A stretch of 64,000 bases of DNA from Glaciecola petra (GCF_031846345.1 NZ_JAVRHX010000001.1:496001-560000), one strand, 5' to 3'; shown: positions 1 through 9,999, numbered from the stretch's first letter. Notes: a model not told the origin generated them from the letters alone. Made by a program: numbers and translations.

Positions 1-1156
1 CAAAGAAACCAGAAGACATAATGATCAAACCAGCAGCACATTTGACAATGTAACTAGGTTGAATCATTCGCTTCCCAAGGTTAATCCACAAAGCGGCGAA
101 AAATGGTGATAGCACGATAATAAATACTGGGTTTAATGATTGAAACCACTGCGTTGGAATTTCAAACGAACCTATCATACGGTCCGTATTATTTTCAGCA
201 AAAAAATTAAAAGAAGAACCAGCTTGTTCAAAACCCGCCCAGAAACAAATTGATGCAATACAGATTAAAAATAAAGCGCCAACTTTTCTTTTTTCATGCT
301 CGTCTAAGTTACCCTTGAAGTAGATAGCACCAAAATAAATTAAGAAAATACTGAATACAATAGTTGCTATATAACCTGTAATCGCAACTGGGTTAATGAC
401 TAAAGTTCCTACCATAGCTAATATAGTAATTATTGCTAAGACTAGCATTACGCCTATGATGATTGACCAACTTAACTTAACGGCATTACTCGACATTTGT
501 ACTGTTGGTCTATCAAAAACGGCTGTGATGTTTTTGGCTGTAAGTTTGTATTGTATTAAACCTAAGCCCATACCAACAGCAGCAGCACCAAATGCGGCAT
601 GATAACCGTATTTGACTTGCATTAGGCCACACACGAACCCGCCGATTGCAGAACCTATGTTAATACCTAAATAGTAAATAGTGTATCCACTGTCTCTACG
701 TTCATCAGTATCCGAATAAAGCTGGCCTACCATTGCACCAATATTTGGTTTGAGTAAACCTGTGCCAAGAACAACTAAGATTAAACCTAAGAAAAAGGTG
801 TTAGTGCCCGGTATGGCAAGAGAGATGTGCCCTAACATGATAATAATACCACCGTACCAAACTGCCTTTTGACCGCCTATTAGCCGATCTGCCATCCAAC
901 CACCTAACAAACCAGTAAAGTAAACCGCCCCTGTATAAAGGCCATAAACAGCGTTCGCTGATTGCTCGCTCATACCGAAGCCACTTTCTTGGACGGCCAG
1001 AACCATAAAAACAACCAATAGCCCGCGCATACCGTAATAGCTCATACGCTCCCACATTTCTGTGAACGCTAATGTAGAGAGCCCTTTGGGATGACCAAAA
1101 AATGCAGTATCGTTAGTTCTGTCTATTTGGGGGGGGAGATGATTTGTCGATGACAT
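1..1156 (-). CDS. POT/PTR2-family proton-coupled oligopeptide transporter, C-terminus beyond window
   Basis: This inner-membrane symporter is expected to take up di- and tripeptides with protons. The frame starts at the ATG at 1156, behind an AGGAAG ribosome site, and stays open to the window edge, giving 385 residues of a family that is usually about 480-500. The N-terminus carries the family signature EMWERMSYYG (ExxERFxYYG type), and the second PTR2 signature follows as YYLGINIGSAIGG. At least nine hydrophobic segments are visible. It is transcribed away from the polysaccharide locus and is probably unrelated to it. The family is clear; the exact paralogue (DtpA, DtpB or other) cannot be told from a partial protein. 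Confidence 0.9.
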   Translation of the reverse strand, partial: MSSTNHLPPQIDRTNDTAFFGHPKGLSTLAFTEMWERMSYYGMRGLLVVFMVLAVQESGFGMSEQSANAVYGLYTGAVYFTGLLGGWMADRLIGGQKAVWYGGIIIMLGHISLAIPGTNTFFLGLILVVLGTGLLKPNIGAMVGQLYSDTDERRDSGYTIYYLGINIGSAIGGFVCGLMQVKYGYHAAFGAAAVGMGLGLIQYKLTAKNITAVFDRPTVQMSSNAVKLSWSIIIGVMLVLAIITILAMVGTLVINPVAITGYIATIVFSIFLIYFGAIYFKGNLDEHEKRKVGALFLICIASICFWAGFEQAGSSFNFFAENNTDRMIGSFEIPTQWFQSLNPVFIIVLSPFFAALWINLGKRMIQPSYIVKCAAGLIIMSSGFF

Positions 1157-1348
1157 GGTACTTCCTTTTTTTATTTTTCTTGTTCATTTCATTATGCCTC
1201 TGTTTTACAGATAGTTGCAAGTATACTCAGTATTATTAGGGACTTTTCACTTTATTTAGTGATAGATATTTTTGCAAAATAACTAGTTTTAACAACAACA
1301 TAATTAGAGTAATATTAAAGTTGCTGGTAATTGACTAAAGAGAGCAAT

Positions 1349-2227
1349 ATGGCTAGAAAGGGAATAATACTCGCAGGTGGCACTGGAACTAGGCTTCATC
1401 CCTTAACGCAGGTTGTTAGTAAGCAGTTAATGCCCATTTATGATAAGCCTATGATTTACTATCCTTTGTCGACGCTAATGATTACTGGCATTACCGACAT
1501 ACTTATTATCACTACACCAGAAGATTTACCAAGATTCCAAGCGTTACTAGGCGATGGGACAAAGTGGGGTATTCAGTTAGAGTATGTTGCCCAGCCGACT
1601 CCTGACGGACTCGCACAAGCGTTTATTCTAGGCGAAGAATTTATAGGTAACGACACCGTTACCTTGGTACTTGGCGACAATTTATTGTACGGTAATGAGC
1701 TTCAACATACGCTTACAACATGCGCCGAAAAACAAAAGGGTGCAACGATATTTGGTTACCATGTTACCGATCCTGAAAGATACGGCGTGGTAGAGTTTGA
1801 AAGCAATGGTAAAGTGTTATCGATAGAAGAAAAACCCGCTAAACCAAAATCCAATTTTGCCATGGCAGGTTTGTATTTCTTCGATAACAAAGTGGTAGAC
1901 TTGGCGAAAACAATAAAACCTAGTAAACGTGGCGAACTCGAAATAACCGATGTTGTTAATCTTTACTTGCAAGAAGCCGAATTAGATGTCGAAATAATGG
2001 GTCGTGGTTCTGCATGGCTTGACACAGGTACCATTGACAGCTTATTGGATGCATCTAACTTTATTGCGGTTATTGAAAAACGTCAGGGGCTAAAAATTTG
2101 CTGCCCCGAAGAAATAGCCTATCGCAAAGGCTTTATAACCAAAGCACAATTAATAGAATTAGCTCAGCCATTGATAAAAAGTGGCTACGGTAAGTATTTA
2201 TTAAAAGTTGCAAATGAATCGAAATAA
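1349..2227 (+). CDS. rfbA: Glucose-1-phosphate thymidylyltransferase (RmlA)
   Basis: RmlA joins dTTP and glucose-1-phosphate to give dTDP-glucose, the first step of dTDP-deoxysugar synthesis in the cytoplasm. The N-terminal nucleotide-binding motif GGTGTRLHPLT, the EEKPAKPKSNFAM stretch and the WLDTGT motif near residue 220 are all present. The length, 292 residues, is normal. I chose the ATG at 1349, which follows an AAAGAGAG site and gives the usual start just before KGIILAGG; an in-frame TTG at 1331 would add six residues. It is the first gene of the polysaccharide locus, followed 87 bases later by rmlB. No rmlC or rmlD is present in the window. Confidence 0.95.
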   Translation: MARKGIILAGGTGTRLHPLTQVVSKQLMPIYDKPMIYYPLSTLMITGITDILIITTPEDLPRFQALLGDGTKWGIQLEYVAQPTPDGLAQAFILGEEFIGNDTVTLVLGDNLLYGNELQHTLTTCAEKQKGATIFGYHVTDPERYGVVEFESNGKVLSIEEKPAKPKSNFAMAGLYFFDNKVVDLAKTIKPSKRGELEITDVVNLYLQEAELDVEIMGRGSAWLDTGTIDSLLDASNFIAVIEKRQGLKICCPEEIAYRKGFITKAQLIELAQPLIKSGYGKYLLKVANESK

Positions 2228-2314
2228 TAAGGATGCAGTTTGGATAGTTTTTGCGCTAGTTTCCAACAGATTTTGCATGTTAATGCATTAACTAATGTTT
2301 AAGGTTGATAAACA

Positions 2315-3382
2315 TTGAGAAAATTACTTGTAACCGGTGGTGCGGGTTTTATTGGCGCTAACTTTGTTCATTATTGGGTAAATAGGTATCCAAGTGACCT
2401 AATTATTGTGCTAGATGCCTTAACCTATGCCGGCAACTACAAAAGTATTGAATCTTTGCAAAGCAGCGATTTATTTTCCTTTGTTAAGGGAAATATTTGT
2501 GACCAAGCCTTAGTAGAATCATTATTGTTAGAAAATCAAATTGACACAATTGTTCACTTTGCTGCGGAGTCCCATGTAGACCGCTCTATCGCCGGTCCTG
2601 CTGAGTTTATAGAAACAAATATAATGGGCACATTTAGTTTATTAGAAGCGGCCCGAAAAATATGGTTAATTGATACTAAAACCTTTCCTAAACATCGATT
2701 TCATCATGTAAGCACCGATGAAGTGTTTGGCACACTTGAACCCAATGAACCACCGTTTAGTGAAACGACTCCTTATGCACCAAATTCGCCTTATTCTGCT
2801 AGTAAAGCAGCAAGCGACCATTTAGTGCGGGCGTATTTTCATACATACGGTTTGCAGGTTACTACCAGCAATTGTTCAAATAATTATGGGCCTTATCAGT
2901 TTCCGGAAAAGCTTATTCCCTTGCTCATTAGCAATATTTTGAATGACAAAGAACTCCCTGTTTATGGTGATGGTAAACAAATCAGAGATTGGCTATATGT
3001 TGAAGACCACGCGATGGGTATTGATTTGGTTATTAATAAGGGAAAGCTAGGGGAGTGCTATAACATTGGTGGCATAAACGAATGGGCTAACATAGACATT
3101 GTCAGGTTGATTTGTCAGTTAATGAATAAAGCTTTTAGTGAAAACGAATCTATGGCGGTCAAATTTCCAAATGCAAAATCGGCATTAAACAATGCAAGCG
3201 AAGAGTTGATAAAGTATGTTACAGACAGGCCTGGGCATGACCGTCGCTATGCGATAGACCCAGCTAAAAGCCAAAATGAGCTTAGGTATATACCAAATGA
3301 ATCGTTTGAAAGTGGAATAAAAAAGACTGTGCAATGGTATATAGAAAATGAAGACTGGTGGCGGCCGCTAGTTCAACGCTAA
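2315..3382 (+). CDS. rfbB: dTDP-glucose 4,6-dehydratase (RmlB)
   Basis: RmlB converts dTDP-glucose to dTDP-4-keto-6-deoxyglucose using bound NAD. This extended short-chain dehydrogenase has the Rossmann motif GGAGFIG at residues 8-14, the HFAAESHVDRS signature near residue 83, HVSTDEVFG with the catalytic Thr-Asp-Glu triad near 133, and YSASKAASDH with the catalytic Tyr-Lys pair. It is 355 residues long, as usual. The start is TTG, placed exactly where the family begins (KLLVTGGAGF). With rmlA it makes an activated 4-keto sugar, but the next enzyme of any known branch (RmlC/RmlD, WecE or an FdtA-type isomerase) is not in this window. Confidence 0.95.
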   Translation: MRKLLVTGGAGFIGANFVHYWVNRYPSDLIIVLDALTYAGNYKSIESLQSSDLFSFVKGNICDQALVESLLLENQIDTIVHFAAESHVDRSIAGPAEFIETNIMGTFSLLEAARKIWLIDTKTFPKHRFHHVSTDEVFGTLEPNEPPFSETTPYAPNSPYSASKAASDHLVRAYFHTYGLQVTTSNCSNNYGPYQFPEKLIPLLISNILNDKELPVYGDGKQIRDWLYVEDHAMGIDLVINKGKLGECYNIGGINEWANIDIVRLICQLMNKAFSENESMAVKFPNAKSALNNASEELIKYVTDRPGHDRRYAIDPAKSQNELRYIPNESFESGIKKTVQWYIENEDWWRPLVQR

Positions 3383-3489
3383 TTGGAAAATTTTGCAATA
3401 AAACGATGGATTTATGTGACTTTAGCTCCTTATTTCGGTAAACTTCGCGGCAAATAAATCGAGCAATAATCGATACTTGCAGGGATTAG

Positions 3490-4617
3490 ATGAAAAAAGT
3501 ATTAAGTGTGTTTGGCACTAGACCGGAAGCCATTAAAATGGCACCATTGGTTAAAGCATTGGAAGCAGATGTTCGATTCGATTCTAAGGTTTGTGTTACA
3601 GCTCAACACAGAGAAATGTTAGATCAAGTGCTCGAATTATTTGAGATACAACCAGACTATGATCTGGACTTGATGAAACATCGACAAACACTCAATGACG
3701 TTACTGCTGCTATTCTGCTAAACCTTAAATCTGTTCTAGAAGATTTTAAACCAGATTATGTGCTAGTTCACGGTGATACGGCGACTACTTTTGCAACGAG
3801 TTTAGCAGCATATTATGAGCAGATAGCGGTAGGTCATGTTGAAGCTGGCCTACGAACAGGTAACATCTATTCTCCCTGGCCAGAAGAAGCAAATCGTAAA
3901 TTGACCGGTGCGCTTACACAATTTCACTTTGCACCCACTTCAATGTCTGAACAAAACTTATTATCCGAAGGTTATTCCAAAAATAGTATCGTTGTGACTG
4001 GAAATACTGTGATTGATGCTCTTTTCTTAGCGAAAGAAAAAATGGATAACCAAGCAGGGTTGACGCAGCAACTTAACGCTAAATTTGATTTTTTAGATGA
4101 ATCTAAAAAACTTATTTTGGTGACAGGTCATCGGCGTGAAAACTTTGGTGAAGGCTTTGAAAATATATGTGCTTCACTAGCCGAGATAGCGAATACTTAT
4201 CAAAATGTACAAATTTTGTACCCAGTGCATTTAAACCCAAATGTACAAGAGCCGGTAAACCGCCTGCTAAAAAACTGTGACAATATTTTGCTAATTGAGC
4301 CTCAACAGTATTTAGAGTTTGTATATTTAATGGATAGGGCATACATCATTTTAACTGACAGCGGTGGAATACAAGAAGAAGCTCCAAGTTTAGGGAAACC
4401 CGTTTTGGTAATGAGAGAAACAACAGAAAGGCCCGAAGCTGTCTCGGCGGGTACTGTTAAGCTTGTGGGTACTGATAGAAGTTTAATAGTAGAAAATGTA
4501 AATAAACTCTTAACAAACGTAAATCACTACAACGAGATGAGCAAAGCACACAATCCTTATGGCGATGGAAAAGCTTGCGTAAGAATCTTAAATACATTGG
4601 CTAAAGGAGATAATTAG
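3490..4617 (+). CDS. wecB: UDP-N-acetylglucosamine 2-epimerase (non-hydrolysing)
   Basis: WecB interconverts UDP-GlcNAc and UDP-ManNAc. The 375-residue protein begins with the family motif GTRPEAIKMAPL at residues 9-20 and has the HGDTATTFATS and HVEAGLRTG segments around 96-120, TGHRREN near residue 213 and SGGIQEEAP near 291, which together make the UDP-binding active site between two Rossmann-like domains. The stop codon overlaps the GTG start of wecC by one base, and an AAAGGAG site for wecC sits inside the end of this gene, so the two enzymes are co-translated. They supply UDP-ManNAcA, as in enterobacterial common antigen or capsule synthesis. Confidence 0.95.
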   Translation: MKKVLSVFGTRPEAIKMAPLVKALEADVRFDSKVCVTAQHREMLDQVLELFEIQPDYDLDLMKHRQTLNDVTAAILLNLKSVLEDFKPDYVLVHGDTATTFATSLAAYYEQIAVGHVEAGLRTGNIYSPWPEEANRKLTGALTQFHFAPTSMSEQNLLSEGYSKNSIVVTGNTVIDALFLAKEKMDNQAGLTQQLNAKFDFLDESKKLILVTGHRRENFGEGFENICASLAEIANTYQNVQILYPVHLNPNVQEPVNRLLKNCDNILLIEPQQYLEFVYLMDRAYIILTDSGGIQEEAPSLGKPVLVMRETTERPEAVSAGTVKLVGTDRSLIVENVNKLLTNVNHYNEMSKAHNPYGDGKACVRILNTLAKGDN

Positions 4618-5885
4618 TGTCGTTCGAAACTGTATCAGTAATCGGTTTGGGTTATATAGGACTGCCCACAGCGGCAATGTTTGCAGCCCATGGAAAGAAT
4701 GTCATTGGGGTAGATGTTAATGCGAACGCCGTCAACACCATTAACCGCGGTGAAATTCATATTGTGGAACCAGATTTAGATGCTATGGTTGCCCAAGCTG
4801 TGCAAAAAGGCATGCTAAGAGCCAGTTTAGAAGCGAGTCCTGCGGATGCATTTTTGATTGCAGTTCCAACTCCATTTAAAAGTGATGGCGGTGATATACC
4901 AACGCCTGACTTGAGTTACATTGAAAGTGCTTGCAAGTCTATTGCGCCAGTATTAAAAAAAGGTGACCTTGTAGTACTTGAGTCAACATCTCCTGTTGGC
5001 GCTACCGAACAGGTAGTTAAATGGTTACAGGATTTTAGACCAGATTTAAAATTACCCAATGAGAGTTCAATAAATACTGACGTTTATGTCGCGCATTGCC
5101 CTGAAAGAGTGCTTCCTGGCCATGTTGTTAGAGAACTCATTGAAAATGACAGAGTAATCGGCGGCATAACAAAAGCTTGTTCAGAAAGAGCTGTGGCGCT
5201 GTATCAAACATTTGTTCAAGGCGAATGTGTAGTGACAAACGCACGCACGGCTGAAATGGCTAAGTTAACTGAGAATGCATCTAGAGATGTTAGTATCGCT
5301 TTTGCAAATGAACTATCTTTGATTTGTGATGAAACAAATATTGATGTATGGGAATTAATAGCACTCGCAAATAGACACCCTCGAGTCAATATTTTACAGC
5401 CAGGCCCAGGAGTCGGAGGACATTGTATTGCTGTTGATCCCTGGTTTATCGTAAGTAAATCACCTGAAACAGCAAAAATAATTAAAACTGCCCGCCACAT
5501 CAATGACGGGAAACCCGGTTGGGTTGTAGATAAAGTGAAAATAGCGGTTGCTGATTTTTTAACAAGTAATCCAAATAAAACGATAAAAGATGTAAAGATT
5601 GCTTGTTATGGGTTAGCTTTTAAACCCGATATTGATGATTTAAGAGAAAGTCCTGCGCTCGGCATTGCTAAATTACTTACTAGCGAATATCAAACCAATT
5701 GTATTTCGGTTGAACCAAATATCGGAGAATCTCAGAGCCCTGCAGAGATTAATCTTGTCGATTTTGAGTTCGCAAGGCAAAATGCTGATATACACATATT
5801 GCTTGTAGACCATAAGTTGTTTAAAAATTCATCTTTACCTGATGGTATTGTCATAGATACCAAAGGAATATGGAAAACTAAATAA
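4617..5885 (+). CDS. wecC: UDP-N-acetyl-D-mannosamine dehydrogenase (WecC)
   Basis: This enzyme oxidises UDP-ManNAc to UDP-ManNAcA with two NAD molecules. The 422-residue protein has the N-terminal NAD-binding motif GLGYIGLPTA, the substrate-domain segment HCPERVLPG near residue 161 and the catalytic cysteine in GPGVGGHCIAVDP near residue 270. The start is GTG, overlapping the wecB stop by one base and preceded by AAAGGAG. It is a second NDP-sugar dehydrogenase besides ugd at 31961; the ...GGHCIAVDP form of the active site and its place behind wecB favour ManNAc over glucose as substrate. It is followed 13 bases later by the SLBB exporter. Confidence 0.93.
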   Translation: MSFETVSVIGLGYIGLPTAAMFAAHGKNVIGVDVNANAVNTINRGEIHIVEPDLDAMVAQAVQKGMLRASLEASPADAFLIAVPTPFKSDGGDIPTPDLSYIESACKSIAPVLKKGDLVVLESTSPVGATEQVVKWLQDFRPDLKLPNESSINTDVYVAHCPERVLPGHVVRELIENDRVIGGITKACSERAVALYQTFVQGECVVTNARTAEMAKLTENASRDVSIAFANELSLICDETNIDVWELIALANRHPRVNILQPGPGVGGHCIAVDPWFIVSKSPETAKIIKTARHINDGKPGWVVDKVKIAVADFLTSNPNKTIKDVKIACYGLAFKPDIDDLRESPALGIAKLLTSEYQTNCISVEPNIGESQSPAEINLVDFEFARQNADIHILLVDHKLFKNSSLPDGIVIDTKGIWKTK

Positions 5886-5898
5886 GGCATTTATTATT

Positions 5899-8508
5899 GT
5901 GAAAGTTTTACAATTTACGTTTATTAGTATCTTAACGATGGTTTTATTACTGACGATTAAGAACGTCCTAGCGCAATCATTTGTGCCATCTGCACAACAA
6001 ATTGAGCAGTTTAAAAACCTTCCTCGTTCACAACAAGAGGCGTTAGCTCGACAAATGGGCTTCGATTTATCTCTTTTAGATGGTGCGCAGCAAGCACAAG
6101 CTTCAGTCCAGCAAGAAGAAGATTTTGTTGTGCGTGAGGTTAACGAAGAAAAAATTAGTGAACAACTTGCGAAGCAAAGTATTGTTGAAGAGCAGACCAA
6201 AGAGCTCAAGCCTTTTGGGTATAACTTATTTAATGCTAGAAATGAAATAATAAGCCCAAGCACCAACACCCCGGTACCATCCAATTACATAATTGGCCCA
6301 GGTGACTCCATCCAACTTCAAGTATTTGGTAAAGAAACCGGTAGTTATGAATTAGTTGTCAATTCAGAGGGCAACATTGATTTACCTGACCTTGGTCCTT
6401 TAATGGTCGCAGGAGCCAACTTCCAAGAGCTAAAAACATTAGTTAAAAGCACATTTGATGAACAAAAAATTGGTGTGAATCCATTTGTTTCAATGGGTAA
6501 AGTTAGAACAATTCAGGTTTTTTTAGTTGGCGAAGTTTATAGACCCGGCCCTCTTGTTGTTAATGGACTTTCTACGGTATCTAGTGCTCTACTGAACAGT
6601 GGTGGGGTAAATGATATTGGTTCTTTGAGAAAAATAGAATTGAAAAGACAAGGGAAAACAATTACTACGTTTGATCTTTATGATTTAATTGTTTTGGGGG
6701 ATACCTCCAAAGATATTAGGCTTGAGCAAGGTGACGTTCTATTTGTTCCTACAGCAAAAAATATAGTATCCCTAGATGGGCAAATTCGTCGGCCCGCCAT
6801 TTATGAAATGCTTGACGGAGAGAGTTTTACCCAGTTAATTGACTTTGCAGGCGGTTTACTACCAACCGCAGACCAAGATTCTTTGCAACTGATAAGATTT
6901 GTTGATGACGTAGGTCTTACTATATCTAATGTTTCTGCGAGAAATAAGTCATTAAAAAAAATGCAAATAAAGAATGGTGATTTTCTCAGAGTGCCAAAAG
7001 CCACTTTAGAGTTCAGCAATGCTATCTTAATCAGTGGTGCTATTAATCTTCCTTCTGTTTTAGCTGATACCGGTTCTCTTAAATTGAGCAACATATTAAC
7101 TGAACAGACCTTAATGGCTAATTCAGATTTACAGTATTCAATAATTGCAAGACGATCAAAGTTTGGACAGAAAACTGAAATAATTCAGTTTAAGCCGATT
7201 GAAGTTTTGTCAGGAGACTTCGATTTAGAGCTCCAAGCTTTTGATGAGTTGATAGTTTTTGATCGAATCGCGCAAAATAATGCCGGTGGTCTAATCGGAA
7301 AAGTAACCGGTGGCAATTTAAGGACTTCTCAGGATGACTTAAAAAGTGATGAAGCTAGTTTTCTACAGAAAGTGGAACGCAATAGATTTACAACAAAGGT
7401 ATTCGGAAATGAAAAGAGTGATAACTTTTCTAGAAGGGCTTTACTTGCACCTATAATTTCTCGTTTAAAAAGTGAAGCTTCTGAGAGTAACCCTGTCAGA
7501 CTTGTGGAAATTACCGGTGAAGTTAAATATCCAGGAGTTTATCCACTGGCCGAAGAGTTTTCGTTGTCTAAGGCGCTCAATGCGGCGGGTGGATTGACCG
7601 AAGCGGCACATTTAGAGAGCGCAGAAGTCACTAGTATAGAATTCAACAGTGGAGCAGCGGATATTGTTCACAAGCGAATAAACTTGCTACACCAACTAGT
7701 GTTGCCGGATAGTCAGCAAATAAAATTACAATCTAAAGATGTCTTGAACATTGTTCGCATTCCAGAGTGGTACGAAAACAACTCTGTAGAGTTACGAGGA
7801 GAATTCGTTTTCCCAGGCACATATCAGATATCTAGAGGTGAAACCTTATTTGATGTAGTCAAGCGAGCGGGGGGGTTTACATCTAATGCGAGCTTGGGGG
7901 CTGCTGTATTCTCTAGGGAAGAACTAAAAACAAAAGAAAAAGACAACATTGATAAAGCGGTTGATGATTTGAGGCAGGAGTTGGCAAACAATAACCTTAG
8001 TAATAGTCAATTTTCTCGTACCATAGATTATGAAAATGCCACAAAAATTTTGGAAGACTTAACTAGTATAGAGCCGGTTGGTCGGATGATAATTGACCTT
8101 GAAAAAATAGCTAGCGAATCTTTAGATGCAGATGTAGAGCTAAAAAATGGTGATTTATTAGTAGTACCTAATATTACCCCCGCTATCTCTATAATTGGAG
8201 AAGTATTTGTTAGTACTACTTATCGTTATGACGACAGCTTATCTCTTGATGAATATATAAAACTAGCCGGTGGATTGCGAGAGTACGCAGATGAATCGAA
8301 AACTTACATCGTTAGAGCAAATGGATCTGTTTTTGTTCCTGAGTCTAGTTTCTGGTTCTCAAATGAGAATAGTGTAATGCTGCTACCTGGCGATACAATA
8401 GTAGTTCCGAGGGATGTTACCAACTATGACAATATTAGTATCTGGCAAGGTGTAACGCAGATTATATATCAAACTGCTGTGGCCATAGCTGCAATCGGTA
8501 GTTTGTAA
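5899..8508 (+). CDS. Large SLBB-domain polysaccharide export protein (OtnA/WbfF-like)
   Basis: This is a predicted envelope protein for exporting the polymer made by the locus. It is 869 residues, more than twice the length of E. coli Wza (about 380). It has an N-terminal signal peptide (residues 1-25, ending VLA before QSF) with no lipobox cysteine, a Poly_export domain beginning at YIIGPGDSI near residue 129, and a series of SLBB beta-grasp repeats, recognised by recurring blocks such as VGEVYRPGPL, GEVKYPGVYPL, GEFVFPGTYQI and GEVFVSTTYRY. The C-terminus is a hydrophobic helix ending QTAVAIAAIGSL that could form the outer-membrane helical pore as in Wza. Start GTG. The size and layout resemble OtnA/WbfF of Vibrio cholerae O139 (from memory). 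No Wzc kinase or Wzb phosphatase is present in the window. Confidence 0.85.
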   Translation: MKVLQFTFISILTMVLLLTIKNVLAQSFVPSAQQIEQFKNLPRSQQEALARQMGFDLSLLDGAQQAQASVQQEEDFVVREVNEEKISEQLAKQSIVEEQTKELKPFGYNLFNARNEIISPSTNTPVPSNYIIGPGDSIQLQVFGKETGSYELVVNSEGNIDLPDLGPLMVAGANFQELKTLVKSTFDEQKIGVNPFVSMGKVRTIQVFLVGEVYRPGPLVVNGLSTVSSALLNSGGVNDIGSLRKIELKRQGKTITTFDLYDLIVLGDTSKDIRLEQGDVLFVPTAKNIVSLDGQIRRPAIYEMLDGESFTQLIDFAGGLLPTADQDSLQLIRFVDDVGLTISNVSARNKSLKKMQIKNGDFLRVPKATLEFSNAILISGAINLPSVLADTGSLKLSNILTEQTLMANSDLQYSIIARRSKFGQKTEIIQFKPIEVLSGDFDLELQAFDELIVFDRIAQNNAGGLIGKVTGGNLRTSQDDLKSDEASFLQKVERNRFTTKVFGNEKSDNFSRRALLAPIISRLKSEASESNPVRLVEITGEVKYPGVYPLAEEFSLSKALNAAGGLTEAAHLESAEVTSIEFNSGAADIVHKRINLLHQLVLPDSQQIKLQSKDVLNIVRIPEWYENNSVELRGEFVFPGTYQISRGETLFDVVKRAGGFTSNASLGAAVFSREELKTKEKDNIDKAVDDLRQELANNNLSNSQFSRTIDYENATKILEDLTSIEPVGRMIIDLEKIASESLDADVELKNGDLLVVPNITPAISIIGEVFVSTTYRYDDSLSLDEYIKLAGGLREYADESKTYIVRANGSVFVPESSFWFSNENSVMLLPGDTIVVPRDVTNYDNISIWQGVTQIIYQTAVAIAAIGSL

Positions 8509-8577
8509 GGCATAATATGCTATACCCATCGAGAATACCGGAGTAGTCTTCTTTTTTAAATATTACCAAAGAGATTT

Positions 8578-9999
8578 ATGAGCCATTATTTATGGGTGTT
8601 TATTGAGAAGTTTGGCAACGTTGCTTTGAGAGTTATTGCAATAATAAGCCTCGCCAGACTATTGGGACCTGAGGAGTTTGGGTTATTTGCTCTTGCTGCC
8701 GTAGTTGTTTCGATTTGCTCGATTTTGGTCGATTCTGGTTTAGGTGGTGCATTAATAAAGAAAAGTAACATATCCAAAGAAGACTACGAGACTGTTTTTG
8801 TCTTCAACGTCTTGGTCAGTGTATTGTTGACTTTTTTATTGATTTTAATTTCAGACTCTTTTGGTAAGTTCTATGATTCTAATGAGCTATCAACGCTCTT
8901 AAAAGCTTTATCAGTTGTTTTAATTGTAAAAGCATTGTCTATAGTCCAGATGACAAAGCTTACAAAAGAACTAAAATTTAAACCACAAGCAAAAATTGTC
9001 TTATTGTCTTATTTGATATCTTTGATTGTAGCGTGTGTCTTAGCGTTTTATGGTTATGGCTACTGGGCGTTGGTATGGCAACAAATAATTGAAGCTAGTT
9101 TAACTGCAATAATGTTTATCATATATGCCAACTATTTTCCTAAGTTTAAGTTTAATACTAAATCGTTTAAAGACTTATATTCGTTCGGTTTAAAATTAAT
9201 GTTGGCTTCATTTATTAAAACCATTTATCAGCAGACCGCAACTTTGATAATAGGTAAGCGTTTTGACCCTGGTACCGTTGGGTTATTCAACCAAGCGAAT
9301 AAAATTATTGAACTCTACGTGAATGCAATAAGCGCAATAATTGACAAAGCTTCATTTCCAATTTTAGTTAAGCAATTAGAGAAAAATGGAGACCTAACCG
9401 AGGACTTAAAGCGACTGCTAATAACATCATGTTTTCTAAGTTTTTTCGCTATTTCGGTTATTGGGGGTATGTCTGATTCAATTGTTATTGTTTTGTTGGG
9501 TGACAAATGGCTAGAGGCTGCTTGGATGCTCGAAATTTTGAGTCTTTGCGGTGTATTTATCGTTGTAGAATCAGTCACAAGGTCTGGATTAAAATCACTA
9601 GGAAAAGCGGGTAAAATATTGCAACTAGAGATAATTAAAAGAAGTTTTTCAATTTTCATATTAATTTTAGCTGCAAACTTTGGTCTAGCTTATATACTTT
9701 GGGCCTTGGTGATCAACTCTGCAATAGGAGCCTTCTTAAATGTTATTGCAATATCAAAGTATACTGGATACAAGATTTCTACTCAATTAGCCAATATTGC
9801 CGTTCCATTAAGTTCAGGTTTTTGTGTTTATTTGATTTTGAAATATTTAAAAGGAATTGTGGAAGTTAATATTTTTGCAGAATTATTTACGTTAGTTGCA
9901 CTCACAGCTTTGTTATACATAGGTATGGGTTATTTATCTAAATCTAAAGAGATAATAGAATTACTATCATCAATAAAGTTTATCTCTAAATTCAAATGA
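8578..9999 (+). CDS. Wzx-type polysaccharide flippase (MOP superfamily)
   Basis: This integral inner-membrane protein is predicted to flip the lipid-linked repeat unit from cytoplasm to periplasm. At 473 residues, with about 12-14 hydrophobic segments and the N-terminal LARLLGPEEFGLFALA block, it matches the WzxC/TuaB branch of lipopolysaccharide and teichuronic-acid transporters. The start is ATG at 8578. It follows the exporter gene by 69 bases on the same strand and is the last plus-strand gene before the convergent secreted di-heme protein. Flippase substrate specificity cannot be read from sequence; pairing with the Wzy-like protein at 15631 is inferred from the locus. Confidence 0.88.
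   Translation: MSHYLWVFIEKFGNVALRVIAIISLARLLGPEEFGLFALAAVVVSICSILVDSGLGGALIKKSNISKEDYETVFVFNVLVSVLLTFLLILISDSFGKFYDSNELSTLLKALSVVLIVKALSIVQMTKLTKELKFKPQAKIVLLSYLISLIVACVLAFYGYGYWALVWQQIIEASLTAIMFIIYANYFPKFKFNTKSFKDLYSFGLKLMLASFIKTIYQQTATLIIGKRFDPGTVGLFNQANKIIELYVNAISAIIDKASFPILVKQLEKNGDLTEDLKRLLITSCFLSFFAISVIGGMSDSIVIVLLGDKWLEAAWMLEILSLCGVFIVVESVTRSGLKSLGKAGKILQLEIIKRSFSIFILILAANFGLAYILWALVINSAIGAFLNVIAISKYTGYKISTQLANIAVPLSSGFCVYLILKYLKGIVEVNIFAELFTLVALTALLYIGMGYLSKSKEIIELLSSIKFISKFK

Noticed and set aside
801..1055. Minus-strand 84-codon frame inside the transporter gene
   Set aside because: It lies in another frame of the clear peptide transporter gene and has no independent support.
1157..1348. 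JUMPstart/ops element for RfaH before the polysaccharide locus
   Set aside because: No GGCGGTAG core was found here, in the pre-wzz gap or before ugd.
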